A stretch of 64,000 nt of DNA, from positions 186,001 through 250,000 of the forward strand of contig JBGSHM010000001.1 of assembly GCA_041752235.1 (NCBI GenBank). Reading direction: 5' to 3'. Within the stretch, counting starts at the first letter, position 1. Each line of letters opens with the position of its first letter. This document shows positions 1 to 7,424 of the stretch, one piece after another. Origin of the DNA: SpSt-398 sp041752235. GTDB taxonomy: Bacteria; Bacteroidota; Bacteroidia; Chitinophagales; Chitinophagaceae. The notes below the pieces were generated by a model. The model had not been told where the DNA came from and made no database searches. It saw only the letters and a program-made list of their open reading frames with translations. The position numbers and the translations under genes are program-made.

Positions 1-1707
1 GGAGTTGCTTTGGGAAGAGTCTTTTATCGAATAAGCTTGCTTCATGGGGTCGAGACCCAGGACATTGGCTTCCTGTTGGTCCTGGTTGAATTCAAGACGG
101 GTCTGGTATTTTAAAGTCCAGTTCTTTCCTAACGGCTCGGCAAACTGTGCCAGGGCAATGATGGACAGATTGGGAAAGCGGGATTGACGCAATTGGTAAA
201 GCGAATCAAAGTAGGTGAGGGGTTGAAAGTATTGGTTCACCGATTCGGTGGTGAAGTCCTGGTTGCTTTTTTGCCAATTGAGCCAATGATTGAGTTGAAA
301 CATGCGACCTGTTTTTGACCGACTTTTCCGGGTAAAGAAAAGTTCATGGTTGTAATTTGCCTCTAAGGCTTTGTTGAGCAAGCGGGCCCTGCCTTCGGTC
401 AGGTCTCCGGCTGCCTGATTGGAAATATCGATATGGGAATTGATATTTTCCTGGAGGAAATTGGTTCGTAAACCGGCTTTGAATTGAAGGAGATGGAAAT
501 CATCGGGCTTCAAGTTCATACCGGCATTCAGGTTGTGGGTGAGGTTTCGTTTTTTATTGGAGGAATTGATCAGACTGGTGACGACCGTATCCCCATAAAA
601 ATCCCTTTTGTTTATGCGCTCATTGATCTGGGCGCTTGTTTCACCAATGAAATATTGGGAGAAGAAGGACCTTTTTTTATTGGGTGCATGGTTCAGGTTA
701 AACCCGATACCAGAGGAACGGGCTATGCCGGGTTCCATTCCACCAAAGGAAATACCGTTGATGGCAAATCCTCCACCGGCTGCGCGGGTGCCGATGGACA
801 GGCTGTTAAAACCACTACGGTCAAAACCTCCGATACCGGAAATATCGTGAATGCTAAATCCGCTTCTCCCAATATTGTTGCTGAACCCAACCAGGCTTAA
901 TTGCATCGTGTCGCGGTAAACATTGAAAATACCTCCGGCCTCGTAGCGGTCCTTGGTCCCACCGCCTGCATAGGTGCGGCCAAACCATCCTTTCTTGATC
1001 CCTTTCTTTAACGTCAGGTTGATCACTTTGCCCATATCATTGGGGTTGAAGTCAATGTTTCGGTCGGCGGCTTCCTTGTCATCCGTAAGTTGCACTTTGT
1101 CGATCACACTGGCCGGAAGGTTGCGGGTCGCCATCTTGGGGTCATCTCCAAAAAAGGCCTTGCCATCCACCAGTATCTTGTTCACTCGTTTTCCGTTGGC
1201 CGTAATATTGCCTGCTTTGTCCACCTGTACACCCGGGAGTCTTTTTAGCAGATCCTCTACAAGGGCAGCGGGTAAGGTCTTAAAGGAAGAGGCATTGAAC
1301 TCAATGGTATCCTTTCGCACGGATACCGGTGGTCTTTCGGCTCTTACCATGATCTCCTCGAGTGATTTGGCAGAGGTAGCCAGGGCGAAGCTGCCCAGGT
1401 CAAGTGTTTTATCCTCTGTCATCGTGAACTCAAGTCTTTTTACCGCATATCCGGAAAAGCTAATGATCATCCGGCAGGGAATATTCAACGGTATGCCGGA
1501 TACTTTAAAGATGCCATCTTCATTGGCCAGGCGGTAATTGATCAGTGAAGTGTCGGAGGCCGCAAATACGCTCACGGTGGCCAATGCCAAGGGACTACCC
1601 GTAGCGGAATCAATTACTTTGCCGGTGATTGTTGCCTGACTGAAAACGGTTGTAGTGAATGTGGCAGCGAGACAAATAAACAGAAGGCGAAGGGAAGAAG
1701 TTGTCAT
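1..1707 (-). CDS. outer membrane beta-barrel receptor (TonB-receptor-like), 3' part outside window
   Basis: The frame is open from the ATG at 1705-1707 to the window edge (569 codons), so the C-terminal barrel is missing. A signal peptide ends near VFSQ (about residue 24). It is followed by a carboxypeptidase-regulatory-like beta-sandwich (about 25-105, with ITGKVIDSATG) and a plug-like segment (about 120-200, with VRKDTIEFNASS and KILVDGKAFFGDD). The rest is rich in aromatic, beta-strand-like segments, as in the OMP_b-brl_3 family. Such proteins sit in the outer membrane and either import a ligand with TonB or act as large barrels; the substrate is not evident. It lies downstream of the esterase, M56 and blaI genes on the same strand, but an 18-bp BlaI-type operator at 1724-1741 directly precedes it, so it is probably a separate member of the same regulon. 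Confidence 0.85.
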   Translation of the reverse strand, partial: MTTSSLRLLFICLAATFTTTVFSQATITGKVIDSATGSPLALATVSVFAASDTSLINYRLANEDGIFKVSGIPLNIPCRMIISFSGYAVKRLEFTMTEDKTLDLGSFALATSAKSLEEIMVRAERPPVSVRKDTIEFNASSFKTLPAALVEDLLKRLPGVQVDKAGNITANGKRVNKILVDGKAFFGDDPKMATRNLPASVIDKVQLTDDKEAADRNIDFNPNDMGKVINLTLKKGIKKGWFGRTYAGGGTKDRYEAGGIFNVYRDTMQLSLVGFSNNIGRSGFSIHDISGIGGFDRSGFNSLSIGTRAAGGGFAINGISFGGMEPGIARSSGIGFNLNHAPNKKRSFFSQYFIGETSAQINERINKRDFYGDTVVTSLINSSNKKRNLTHNLNAGMNLKPDDFHLLQFKAGLRTNFLQENINSHIDISNQAAGDLTEGRARLLNKALEANYNHELFFTRKSRSKTGRMFQLNHWLNWQKSNQDFTTESVNQYFQPLTYFDSLYQLRQSRFPNLSIIALAQFAEPLGKNWTLKYQTRLEFNQDQQEANVLGLDPMKQAYSIKDSSQSNS

Positions 1708-1723
1708 ACAAGAACGATTTACT

Positions 1724-1741
1724 GAACTATATATTTAGTTC
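1724..1741. promoter_or_regulatory. BlaI-type operator upstream of the outer membrane receptor
   Basis: GAACTA-N6-TAGTTC dyad, nearly identical to the two dyads in front of blaI (4275-4292, 4299-4316). On the minus strand it lies between ATTG and TAAATCGT, spaced 19 bp. This matches the geometry of a weak Bacteroidota -33/-7 promoter, so binding would block the promoter. Function is inferred from identity with the blaI sites. Confidence 0.6.
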
Positions 1742-1763
1742 AATTAGGTAAAAAAATAGTTGG

Positions 1764-2741
1764 TTAAGGGTGTTTTGTATAAACTGTTTTTTGATCCCCA
1801 TACAGGATGAATCCCGTGATCCCTTTTTTTCCGCGTTGAAAGCTCAGTTGGAATTGATCCATTTCCTTTATGAAGAATTCATCTCTTTGCAGAAAGGCCA
1901 GGTGTCTGTTTTCGCCGTGTAGGTTGGTGACAAGTCCTTCCGGTGTCAGGCTAATGATAAATGTTTCGCCATCGGCGATATAGGTGCCTGCGTATTGTTG
2001 GAGCGAATCGGCAGGCAGTTTACCCTCGACAGGTCTGTACCTTTTTTGTGCCAATAGCCAGGTATAAAGCTCTTCCGTGTTATAGGCGCTGTCCCAACTA
2101 TTGTGATTGGCGTTTGGGTACATGGTCATACGGGCTTTCGGGTTGTACTTTTTGAGTGCATTCACCATGGCTTCGCCTTTGGCTGGAGGCACGACATCAT
2201 CTTTGGCACCATGGAAGGCCCAGACAGGCATGTTTCTTAATTTCCAGATCTCGCTCGTATCTCCCGATGCACATACGGGTGCAATGGCGGCAAAGAGCCG
2301 GGGTTGTTTCAGGGCCAGCTTCCAGGTGGCTTCACCTCCAAGACTAAGTCCGGTAAGGTATATTCTGTCCGGATCGATCTTTAATTTTTGATGCAATCCC
2401 GCGAGGAAACGCAGGAGTACATCGGGTTCCCAACCAAACCAGATGGTGGCAAGTGGCGAGACCGTGATGAAAGGGAATTTTTTCCCTTGCTCGATCAGTT
2501 TCGGCAATCCGTTTACTTTGACTTGTTCCAGGTCTTCCCCACATTCTCCTCCACCGTGAAGGAATATCACGAGTGGCCATTTTTTCAGACTATCCTTTTC
2601 ATATCCTTCGGGAAGGGATAACAGGTATTGCATGTCGAAACGCATCGTTTCAGCCGTCTGTGCTTGGGCAATGGTTATCCGGCTACCTAAAAGGAAGCAG
2701 ACAAGGAGGGAGGCGGTTAATGGAAAGGGGATCTTTTTCAT
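1764..2741 (-). CDS. secreted alpha/beta hydrolase (esterase/prolyl-oligopeptidase-like)
   Basis: 325-residue protein with an N-terminal signal peptide (about 1-27, ending IAQAQ). The alpha/beta hydrolase signature is complete: oxyanion motif HGGG at 62-65, nucleophile elbow GLSLGG with Ser133, an acid in AKDDVV (Asp181/182) and His213 in NANHNSW. This pattern fits periplasmic phospholipase/carboxylesterase or PHB-depolymerase-like enzymes that cleave esters; the substrate cannot be read from sequence. Residues about 240-325 form a small C-terminal domain with repeated beta-strand character (YAGTYIADGETFIISL). The gene lies 97 bp downstream of the M56 gene with no operator between, so it is probably transcribed with blaI-M56. 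Confidence 0.85.
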   Translation of the reverse strand: MKKIPFPLTASLLVCFLLGSRITIAQAQTAETMRFDMQYLLSLPEGYEKDSLKKWPLVIFLHGGGECGEDLEQVKVNGLPKLIEQGKKFPFITVSPLATIWFGWEPDVLLRFLAGLHQKLKIDPDRIYLTGLSLGGEATWKLALKQPRLFAAIAPVCASGDTSEIWKLRNMPVWAFHGAKDDVVPPAKGEAMVNALKKYNPKARMTMYPNANHNSWDSAYNTEELYTWLLAQKRYRPVEGKLPADSLQQYAGTYIADGETFIISLTPEGLVTNLHGENRHLAFLQRDEFFIKEMDQFQLSFQRGKKGITGFILYGDQKTVYTKHP

Positions 2742-2838
2742 AATTATTTATTTGCGTCCAGGCAATAGGCTGCCCCATGAAATGTTACCATTTCGATTTG
2801 AACCGGGCCTGGAAAATGTTGGAATATGTTTTTTGATC

Positions 2839-3915
2839 CTACTGCGCGATAAGCGTACGTGTACCGTTGTTGGTTAGAATATAGGTTTGCTCCGACTTTT
2901 TATCATTGACCTGAATCTGGTATTGATCTTTATTTTGCACATTGGGTTTTACTACAATCTGTGCTTTGTCCGATGCAGGTGTATTTGGATTCAATGTGGG
3001 TTCCTGAAAAGCGCTTTCTTCCACCTGTTTAAATGCTGTCTGGACTGATTTCAGGTTGTCTGAATTTTGTTTACATGCAGCGATCAGGAAAATGGTAACG
3101 AACAGGGGCAGGGAGATCCATTTGAACAGATAAGCGCCGGTTCTTGTTTTTGCAATCATTTTTATTCTTCTTTTTATCGATGAATCATTGAATCCCTGGG
3201 CCGGGGAAATATTTTGCCCAATGCCAAAGGAAGTTAAGAGCATGGCTGAAAAAGCGGACACATCTCCTTCCTCAATACTGGCTTCGTCGGCCAGAAACTC
3301 ATGCACGACGGTCAACTCTTTTTGTAGTAACCAATAAAATGGGTTGATCCAAATAAAACAAAGCACCATTTGCATGAGTAGTTTATCCACAGAGTGCATT
3401 TGACGTATATGTGCCAATTCATGTTGAAGCATTCGCCGGGAAGACTCTTCCTCCAACGGAAGGGAGCGTCTCCAGAAGAGGTTGTTCAAAAAGGAGAAGG
3501 GGGCTTGCACCAGGTTTGTATGGATTAAATTAACTCCTCCAAAGGGCTCCACCGGATTGGTTTTTCTCACCTTGAGTATCCAGGCTATTCTCAAGAAGGA
3601 GGTGGTGATAAGCGGGAGTGCGATGAATATATAAATAACAATAAGATAGAAGTTTAATGTAGTTGATGTTTTCGCGGCCTGATCAATTGGGGATACAATG
3701 GCCTGGGAGATCGTGGGAATGTAAACAGAATTGGTTTCTGTGACAGGTAAGTTTATCTGAATCAACGGAAGGATTAAACTAAGCAACAAGGTGCCGAGCA
3801 AATAAAACCGGTTGAATTGGTTCATTTTCCGGTTGCGCAGAAAGAACCAGTAATAGGTCATCAACAGCCCGCTGATAATAATGGATTTGGCTATATAATA
3901 AAGGATCGTTTCCAT
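2839..3915 (-). CDS. M56 family (BlaR1/MecR1-like) membrane metallopeptidase
   Basis: 358-residue integral membrane protein with hydrophobic segments at about 4-22, 35-55, 90-115, 180-197 and 265-283. The cytoplasmic zinc-peptidase signature HELAH is at 165-169, with a downstream HEFLADE (205-211) giving a third ligand. BlaR1/MecR1 proteins sense an extracellular signal and trigger cleavage of the partner BlaI repressor. The start codon at 3913-3915 immediately follows the blaI stop at 3916-3918, so the pair is translationally adjacent. The C-terminal extracytoplasmic part (about 285-358) is short and shows no beta-lactam-binding SxxK domain like that of BlaR1, so the signal is probably not a beta-lactam. 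Confidence 0.9.
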   Translation of the reverse strand: METILYYIAKSIIISGLLMTYYWFFLRNRKMNQFNRFYLLGTLLLSLILPLIQINLPVTETNSVYIPTISQAIVSPIDQAAKTSTTLNFYLIVIYIFIALPLITTSFLRIAWILKVRKTNPVEPFGGVNLIHTNLVQAPFSFLNNLFWRRSLPLEEESSRRMLQHELAHIRQMHSVDKLLMQMVLCFIWINPFYWLLQKELTVVHEFLADEASIEEGDVSAFSAMLLTSFGIGQNISPAQGFNDSSIKRRIKMIAKTRTGAYLFKWISLPLFVTIFLIAACKQNSDNLKSVQTAFKQVEESAFQEPTLNPNTPASDKAQIVVKPNVQNKDQYQIQVNDKKSEQTYILTNNGTRTLIAQ

Positions 3916-4272
3916 TTACTTCTTTTTTAAATTTTTTAATAAGGCTTCCAGGTCGGTGACCGAAAGCTTTTCTTCTTCCACTAAAAAGGAGACCACATTG
4001 GAGAAAGACCCGTTGAAATAGCCTTTCGCTAATTTGGTCAGGCTGGCTTTGGAGTATTCTTCCATTTTGATGAGGGGTATATAGCGGTGATATCTTCCTT
4101 CGGGTTGCACCGTGACAAAGCCTTTTGTGATAAGGGTCTTGAGAATGGTGGCCACGGTGTTCTTATGTGGTTGTGGTTTGGGCATGGATTCAACAATTTC
4201 CATCAGCAATCCGTTGCCAATTTTCCAAACGGATTTCATCACTTGTTCTTCTGCTTTGGTTAATACCTTCAT
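3916..4272 (-). CDS. BlaI/MecI/CopY family transcriptional repressor
   Basis: 118-residue protein of the usual BlaI length. An N-terminal winged helix covers about residues 1-75 (TKAEEQVMKSVW, then NTVATILKTLITKGFV as the recognition helix region). A C-terminal dimerisation part follows, in which M56-dependent cleavage normally occurs. The family binds dyads as dimers and represses its own operon. Two GAACTA-N6-TAGTTC-like dyads lie just upstream, and a third lies before the outer membrane receptor, so autoregulation plus control of the receptor is likely. Confidence 0.92.
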   Translation of the reverse strand: MKVLTKAEEQVMKSVWKIGNGLLMEIVESMPKPQPHKNTVATILKTLITKGFVTVQPEGRYHRYIPLIKMEEYSKASLTKLAKGYFNGSFSNVVSFLVEEEKLSVTDLEALLKNLKKK

Positions 4273-4274
4273 CC

Positions 4275-4292
4275 GAACTATAAATTTAGTTC
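4275..4292. promoter_or_regulatory. BlaI operator O1
   Basis: GAACTATAAATTTAGTTC, a dyad of GAACTA and TAGTTC separated by 6 bp. It starts 2 bp from the blaI ATG and abuts the -7 box at 4292-4299, so it covers the expected transcription start. Confidence 0.7.
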
Positions 4293-4322
4293 AAAGTAAA
4301 ACTATAAATTTAGTTTGTCAAA
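4292..4322 (-). promoter_or_regulatory. blaI-M56 promoter with embedded operator O2
   Basis: On the minus strand TTTG (4319-4322) is followed after exactly 19 bp by TTACTTTG (4292-4299). This fits the Bacteroidota -33/-7 consensus TTTG / TAnnTTTG with one mismatch. The second dyad AAACTATAAATTTAGTTT (4299-4316) fills the spacer, 24 bp centre to centre from O1, a classic repressor arrangement. Confidence 0.65.
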
Positions 4323-4440
4323 ATATTTCTTGCTTTATTTCTGTTTATTTAGGTTAAATAAGGTTAACGAAAGGGCAGGAATCTCGGTAGGTTTAGCCTT
4401 GTAGTTTAAGAGAATAACTTGTACAGTCTACCAGATTGGG

Positions 4441-4573
4441 GAGTTTTAGGACACAAAGGACACAAAGGGTGCACGAAGGACACGAAGTAATTTTTCCTGG
4501 CGTTCCTTAGCGTCTTAGCGTCCTGGCGGTGGAGCTTAACCGCGAGGACGCTAGGGCGCCAGGGGGCGCGAAG
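4441..4573. repeat. intergenic repeat, cgctaag family, imperfect hairpin
   Basis: Reiterated short words (ACACAAAGG twice, CTTAGCGT twice) are followed by an imperfect inverted repeat: TAGCGTCCTGGCGGT pairs with ACCGCGAGGACGCTA across a short loop. It lies between PAP2 and blaI, both on the minus strand. The same vocabulary recurs at 6223, 7345, 14025, 22641 and 31022. Confidence 0.8.
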
Positions 4574-4577
4574 CCAT

Positions 4578-4612
4578 CTTATTCCTTATTTCAAATTCCT
4601 TATTTCTAATTT
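4578..4612. repeat. heptad array (5 units) overlapping the PAP2 3' end
   Basis: Five consecutive 7-bp words: CTTATTC, CTTATTT, CAAATTC, CTTATTT, CTAATTT. The PAP2 stop codon (4586-4588) and its last residues (LEIRNLK) are encoded by the array. Confidence 0.85.
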
Positions 4613-5209
4613 TCTCCACCCCCATATACATATAACCGCTGTCAACAACCCAACGCCCATTCCTCCCAACACATCACTTACAAAATGCTGTCCGAGGTAG
4701 ACGCGTGAATAACCCACAGCAAAGGCCAGCAGGGGGAGAATCCAGCCCCAGTATTTTGGTTTGACCAGGTAGGCGATGAGCAGGGCCATGGTAAAGGCCT
4801 GACCGGTATGTCCGGAGGGGAAGCTTCGGATGCGGTTGATCTTGATGCCTTCGACAAAATGAAGGGAGAGACCGGCATCCTGCAGCGAGGCAGGTCGCAG
4901 GGCATGGGGCCAGATGACCTGTTTAAAAATATGGGTAAAGGCCGTGGAAAGCAGAATGGCTACAATAACGGTGAGTGTGAATCGTCTGTTAAATATCAGG
5001 CAGTAAATACCAAAGGGCACCCACATCACCCCATCACCGAGATAGGTGATATAGGTGAAAAGAGTGTCCAGTCCTGGGGAATTTCGCTCGTTGACCCACA
5101 TAAAGGAGCCGTTCTTCCCCTGCCAGAGGAGGAAACCAAGGGTTAGCGCCGCCAGTCCAACAGTGACCCGGATCGCCAATCGGTAAGGAATATTTGATTT
5201 ATTTTGCAT
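4586..5209 (-). CDS. PAP2 superfamily phosphatase
   Basis: 207-residue membrane protein with about six hydrophobic segments and the complete three-part PAP2 signature: K96-x8-RP (KQVIWPHALRP), PSGHT at 131-135, and SR-x6-H-x3-D (SRVYLGQHFVSD, 168-179). The family removes phosphate from lipid phosphates such as phosphatidic acid or undecaprenyl diphosphate on the outer face of the inner membrane. The neighbouring epimerase and GT2 genes suggest an envelope-glycan or undecaprenyl role, but this is context only. The last residues fall inside a heptad repeat array, so the C-terminus may have been rewritten by the repeat. Confidence 0.88.
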   Translation of the reverse strand: MQNKSNIPYRLAIRVTVGLAALTLGFLLWQGKNGSFMWVNERNSPGLDTLFTYITYLGDGVMWVPFGIYCLIFNRRFTLTVIVAILLSTAFTHIFKQVIWPHALRPASLQDAGLSLHFVEGIKINRIRSFPSGHTGQAFTMALLIAYLVKPKYWGWILPLLAFAVGYSRVYLGQHFVSDVLGGMGVGLLTAVICIWGWRKLEIRNLK

Positions 5210-5253
5210 CGGGAAAACGAAAGATAAGACGCCGGGCGTTCAAAAAAAAGCAG

Positions 5254-6222
5254 ATGAAACACTATATCGTAACAGGAGGGGCAGGGTTTATTGGGAACCA
5301 TCTTATCCGGCAACTGCTGGCCACCGAACAGGTGCGGATCACCTGTATTGATGATTTTGATCCCTTCTATTCCCCCGATATCAAACAACTGAATATCCAG
5401 GATTTCCGGGCCAAACCCGGGTTCCGCCTGCTTTCCATGGACCTCTCGAAAGTCAGTGGACATGAGCTGGCGGGACTGATCAATGAACCGGTGGATGCGA
5501 TCATACACCTTGCGGCCAAGGCCGGTGTACGTCCCAGTATTGAAAACCCGCTGGCCTATCAACAATCGAATGTGATCGGGCTGCAGAATATCCTGGACTT
5601 TGCCCGGGAACGAAAAATAAAACAGTTTGTCTTTGCCTCCTCAAGCAGTGTGTATGGGGTGAATGATCATTTTCCCTGGAAAGAGGAAGAACAATTGCTC
5701 CCGATCAGCCCCTATGCCATGACCAAGCTGGCAGGGGAACAACTGGGACATGTGTACAGCAAACTATTTGGGATCCGTTTTCTCGCCCTGCGGTTCTTTA
5801 CGGTATATGGCCCCGCGCAACGTCCCGATCTGGCGATCCATAAATTCACCAAGGCCATCCTGGCCGGCAAACGCATTACGATGTATGGAGATGGAAGCAC
5901 CAGCCGGGATTATACCTATGTAAAGGATATTGTTTCGGGGATCATGGCGGCCATCCATTATGAGAAAACCGATTTCGAGATCGTGAACATCGGGAATAAC
6001 TATTCCATCTCCTTAAAAGACCTCGTATCAGCCATTGAAGAGGTGCTGGGGAAAAAGGCCATCATTGAGCAAATGCCCGAACAACCGGGCGATGTGCCAA
6101 AGACCTATGCTGATATATCCAAGGCGAAGAAATTATTCGGCTACGATCCAAAGACACCGTTAAAGGAGGGGTTGGAGGCTTTTCGGGAGTGGTTTTTGGG
6201 GAATGAGAAGATGTTGAATTAG
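5254..6222 (+). CDS. NAD-dependent sugar-nucleotide epimerase (UDP-glucuronate 4-epimerase-like)
   Basis: 322 residues from the ATG at 5254; a longer frame from a TTG at 5194 would overlap the divergent PAP2 start and has a basic, unlikely leader. It is an extended short-chain dehydrogenase: Rossmann GGAGFIG at 8-14, SSSSVYG with the catalytic serines near 128-134, and YAMTK at 154-158. SRDYTYVKDIVSG near 215 is typical of UDP-glucuronate 4-epimerases and close GalE relatives. These enzymes invert C4 of a nucleotide sugar in the cytoplasm to feed surface polysaccharide synthesis. The exact substrate is uncertain. A 40-bp-arm hairpin starts at the base after the stop codon. Confidence 0.88.
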   Translation: MKHYIVTGGAGFIGNHLIRQLLATEQVRITCIDDFDPFYSPDIKQLNIQDFRAKPGFRLLSMDLSKVSGHELAGLINEPVDAIIHLAAKAGVRPSIENPLAYQQSNVIGLQNILDFARERKIKQFVFASSSSVYGVNDHFPWKEEEQLLPISPYAMTKLAGEQLGHVYSKLFGIRFLALRFFTVYGPAQRPDLAIHKFTKAILAGKRITMYGDGSTSRDYTYVKDIVSGIMAAIHYEKTDFEIVNIGNNYSISLKDLVSAIEEVLGKKAIIEQMPEQPGDVPKTYADISKAKKLFGYDPKTPLKEGLEAFREWFLGNEKMLN

Positions 6223-6367
6223 TTCACCGCAGAGAACAAGAGAACACGGAGTTACGCAGAGAAAGTTATTAGCTCTTAGCGAACCTTTTGCGGCCGAGGC
6301 TTCGGCCTTAGCGACTTAGCGGTAAAATCTCTGCGTAACTCCGTGTTCTCTTGTTCTCTGCGGTGAA
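6223..6367. repeat. long perfect hairpin between convergent genes
   Basis: Arms 6223-6262 and 6328-6367 are perfect reverse complements over 40 bp (TTCACCGCAGAGAACAAGAG at the left end). The 65-bp loop holds a GCCGAGGCTTCGGC dyad and cgctaag-family words. It starts right after the epimerase stop and ends 5 bp from the GT2 stop. It could act as a bidirectional terminator, although it lacks a T tract. Confidence 0.9.
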
Positions 6368-6372
6368 CTACA

Positions 6373-7305
6373 CTATCCTTTAAAAACACTCCGCACCGTA
6401 TACGTCTTCTTATCCTGCGACTCGAAGTAGGTACGCACACTAATTTCCGCAATGATACCAATCGTGATCAGTTGTATCCCTCCAATTAGCAGGATCAATC
6501 CCAATATCAACAATGGTTTACCACCGATATTCTGCCCCATTATTTTGAGAATGAGCAGGTATAAATTGATCAATATACCCAATCCAAAACTGATGAATCC
6601 CATGGTGCCAAACAGGTGCATGGGTTTTTGAATGTACTTCCGGAAAAAGACCATCAGGATCAGGTCACTCATGACCTTGAAGGTGCGGTTGATGCCATAT
6701 TTACTTTTTCCAAATTGCCGGGCATGGTGTTTTACATCTACCTGAGTGATGCGGGCACCTTGCAATTTGGCGAGGACGGGGATAAAGCGGTGGAGTTCGC
6801 CATAGAGGCCGAGGTCTTCGGCTATTTCACGTTTGAATATCTTGAGGGTACAACCATAGTCTTTGATATAGACATTGGTCATGCGCCGGATCAGGGCATT
6901 GGCGATCTTGCTGGGGATCTTGCGGAGGAACATACCATCCTTGCGGTTCTTTCGGTTGCCGGCCACCACATCCCAGTCTTCTTTCTTTAGCAGGTCCAGC
7001 ATACCGGGAATATCGGTGGGGTCGTTTTGCAGATCACCATCGAGCAGGGCCACATATTTTCCGGTGGAATGATCGATACCGGCGGTCATGGCTGTGCTTT
7101 GGCCATAGTTCTTACGCAGTTCGACCAAGACCGTACGGTCATCGGCGTGTTTTTTGATCTCCTCGCGGGTTTTGTCGGAGGATCCATCGTCCACATAGAC
7201 CACTTCATAATCCATCCCTCCCAGGGCATTGCGAATGGCTTCCTGTAGCGGGGCGATGTTCTCCTCCTCGTTCATGACAGTGATGACGACGGACAGTTCT
7301 CTCAT
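6373..7305 (-). CDS. family 2 glycosyltransferase (polyprenyl-phosphate sugar transferase-like)
   Basis: 310 residues from the ATG at 7303-7305. A longer frame upstream runs through a repeat and is not credible. GT-A fold: NEEENI at 12-17, VDDGSSDKT near 38-46, and the metal-binding DGDLQND at 89-95. Two hydrophobic segments lie near 230-300, giving the GtrB/DPM1-like layout of enzymes that move a sugar from UDP or GDP onto undecaprenyl phosphate at the inner membrane. Its location next to a PAP2 phosphatase and a nucleotide-sugar epimerase is consistent with lipid-linked sugar metabolism. A TATTTTTG -7 box lies at 7320-7327. Confidence 0.9.
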   Translation of the reverse strand: MRELSVVITVMNEEENIAPLQEAIRNALGGMDYEVVYVDDGSSDKTREEIKKHADDRTVLVELRKNYGQSTAMTAGIDHSTGKYVALLDGDLQNDPTDIPGMLDLLKKEDWDVVAGNRKNRKDGMFLRKIPSKIANALIRRMTNVYIKDYGCTLKIFKREIAEDLGLYGELHRFIPVLAKLQGARITQVDVKHHARQFGKSKYGINRTFKVMSDLILMVFFRKYIQKPMHLFGTMGFISFGLGILINLYLLILKIMGQNIGGKPLLILGLILLIGGIQLITIGIIAEISVRTYFESQDKKTYTVRSVFKG

Positions 7306-7319
7306 GGAGTAATTTTTTG

Positions 7320-7327
7320 CAAAAATA
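7320..7327 (-). promoter_or_regulatory. candidate -7 box for the GT2 gene
   Basis: TATTTTTG on the minus strand fits TAnnTTTG, 14 bp before the ATG. No clear -33 TTTG is visible. Confidence 0.4.
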
Positions 7328-7344
7328 GGGCAGTAAGGCCTAAC

Positions 7345-7415
7345 TCCTTGCGTTCCTTCGTGCCCTCGCGTCATGGCGGTTAACTTTACCGCTAAGACGC
7401 CATGACGCAAGGCTA
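7345..7415. repeat. cgctaag-family hairpin between hom and GT2
   Basis: GCGTCATGGCG (7368-7378) pairs with CGCCATGACGC (7398-7408); the region between, GGTTAACTTTACC, continues the dyad. It begins about 10 bp after the hom stop in the direction of transcription. Confidence 0.8.
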
Positions 7416-7424
7416 CGCTACCTG

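Noticed and set aside
7306..7410. N-terminal extension of the GT2 gene
   Set aside because: The extra codons run through a palindromic repeat and give an unnatural leader; the ATG at 7305 starts the family consensus.
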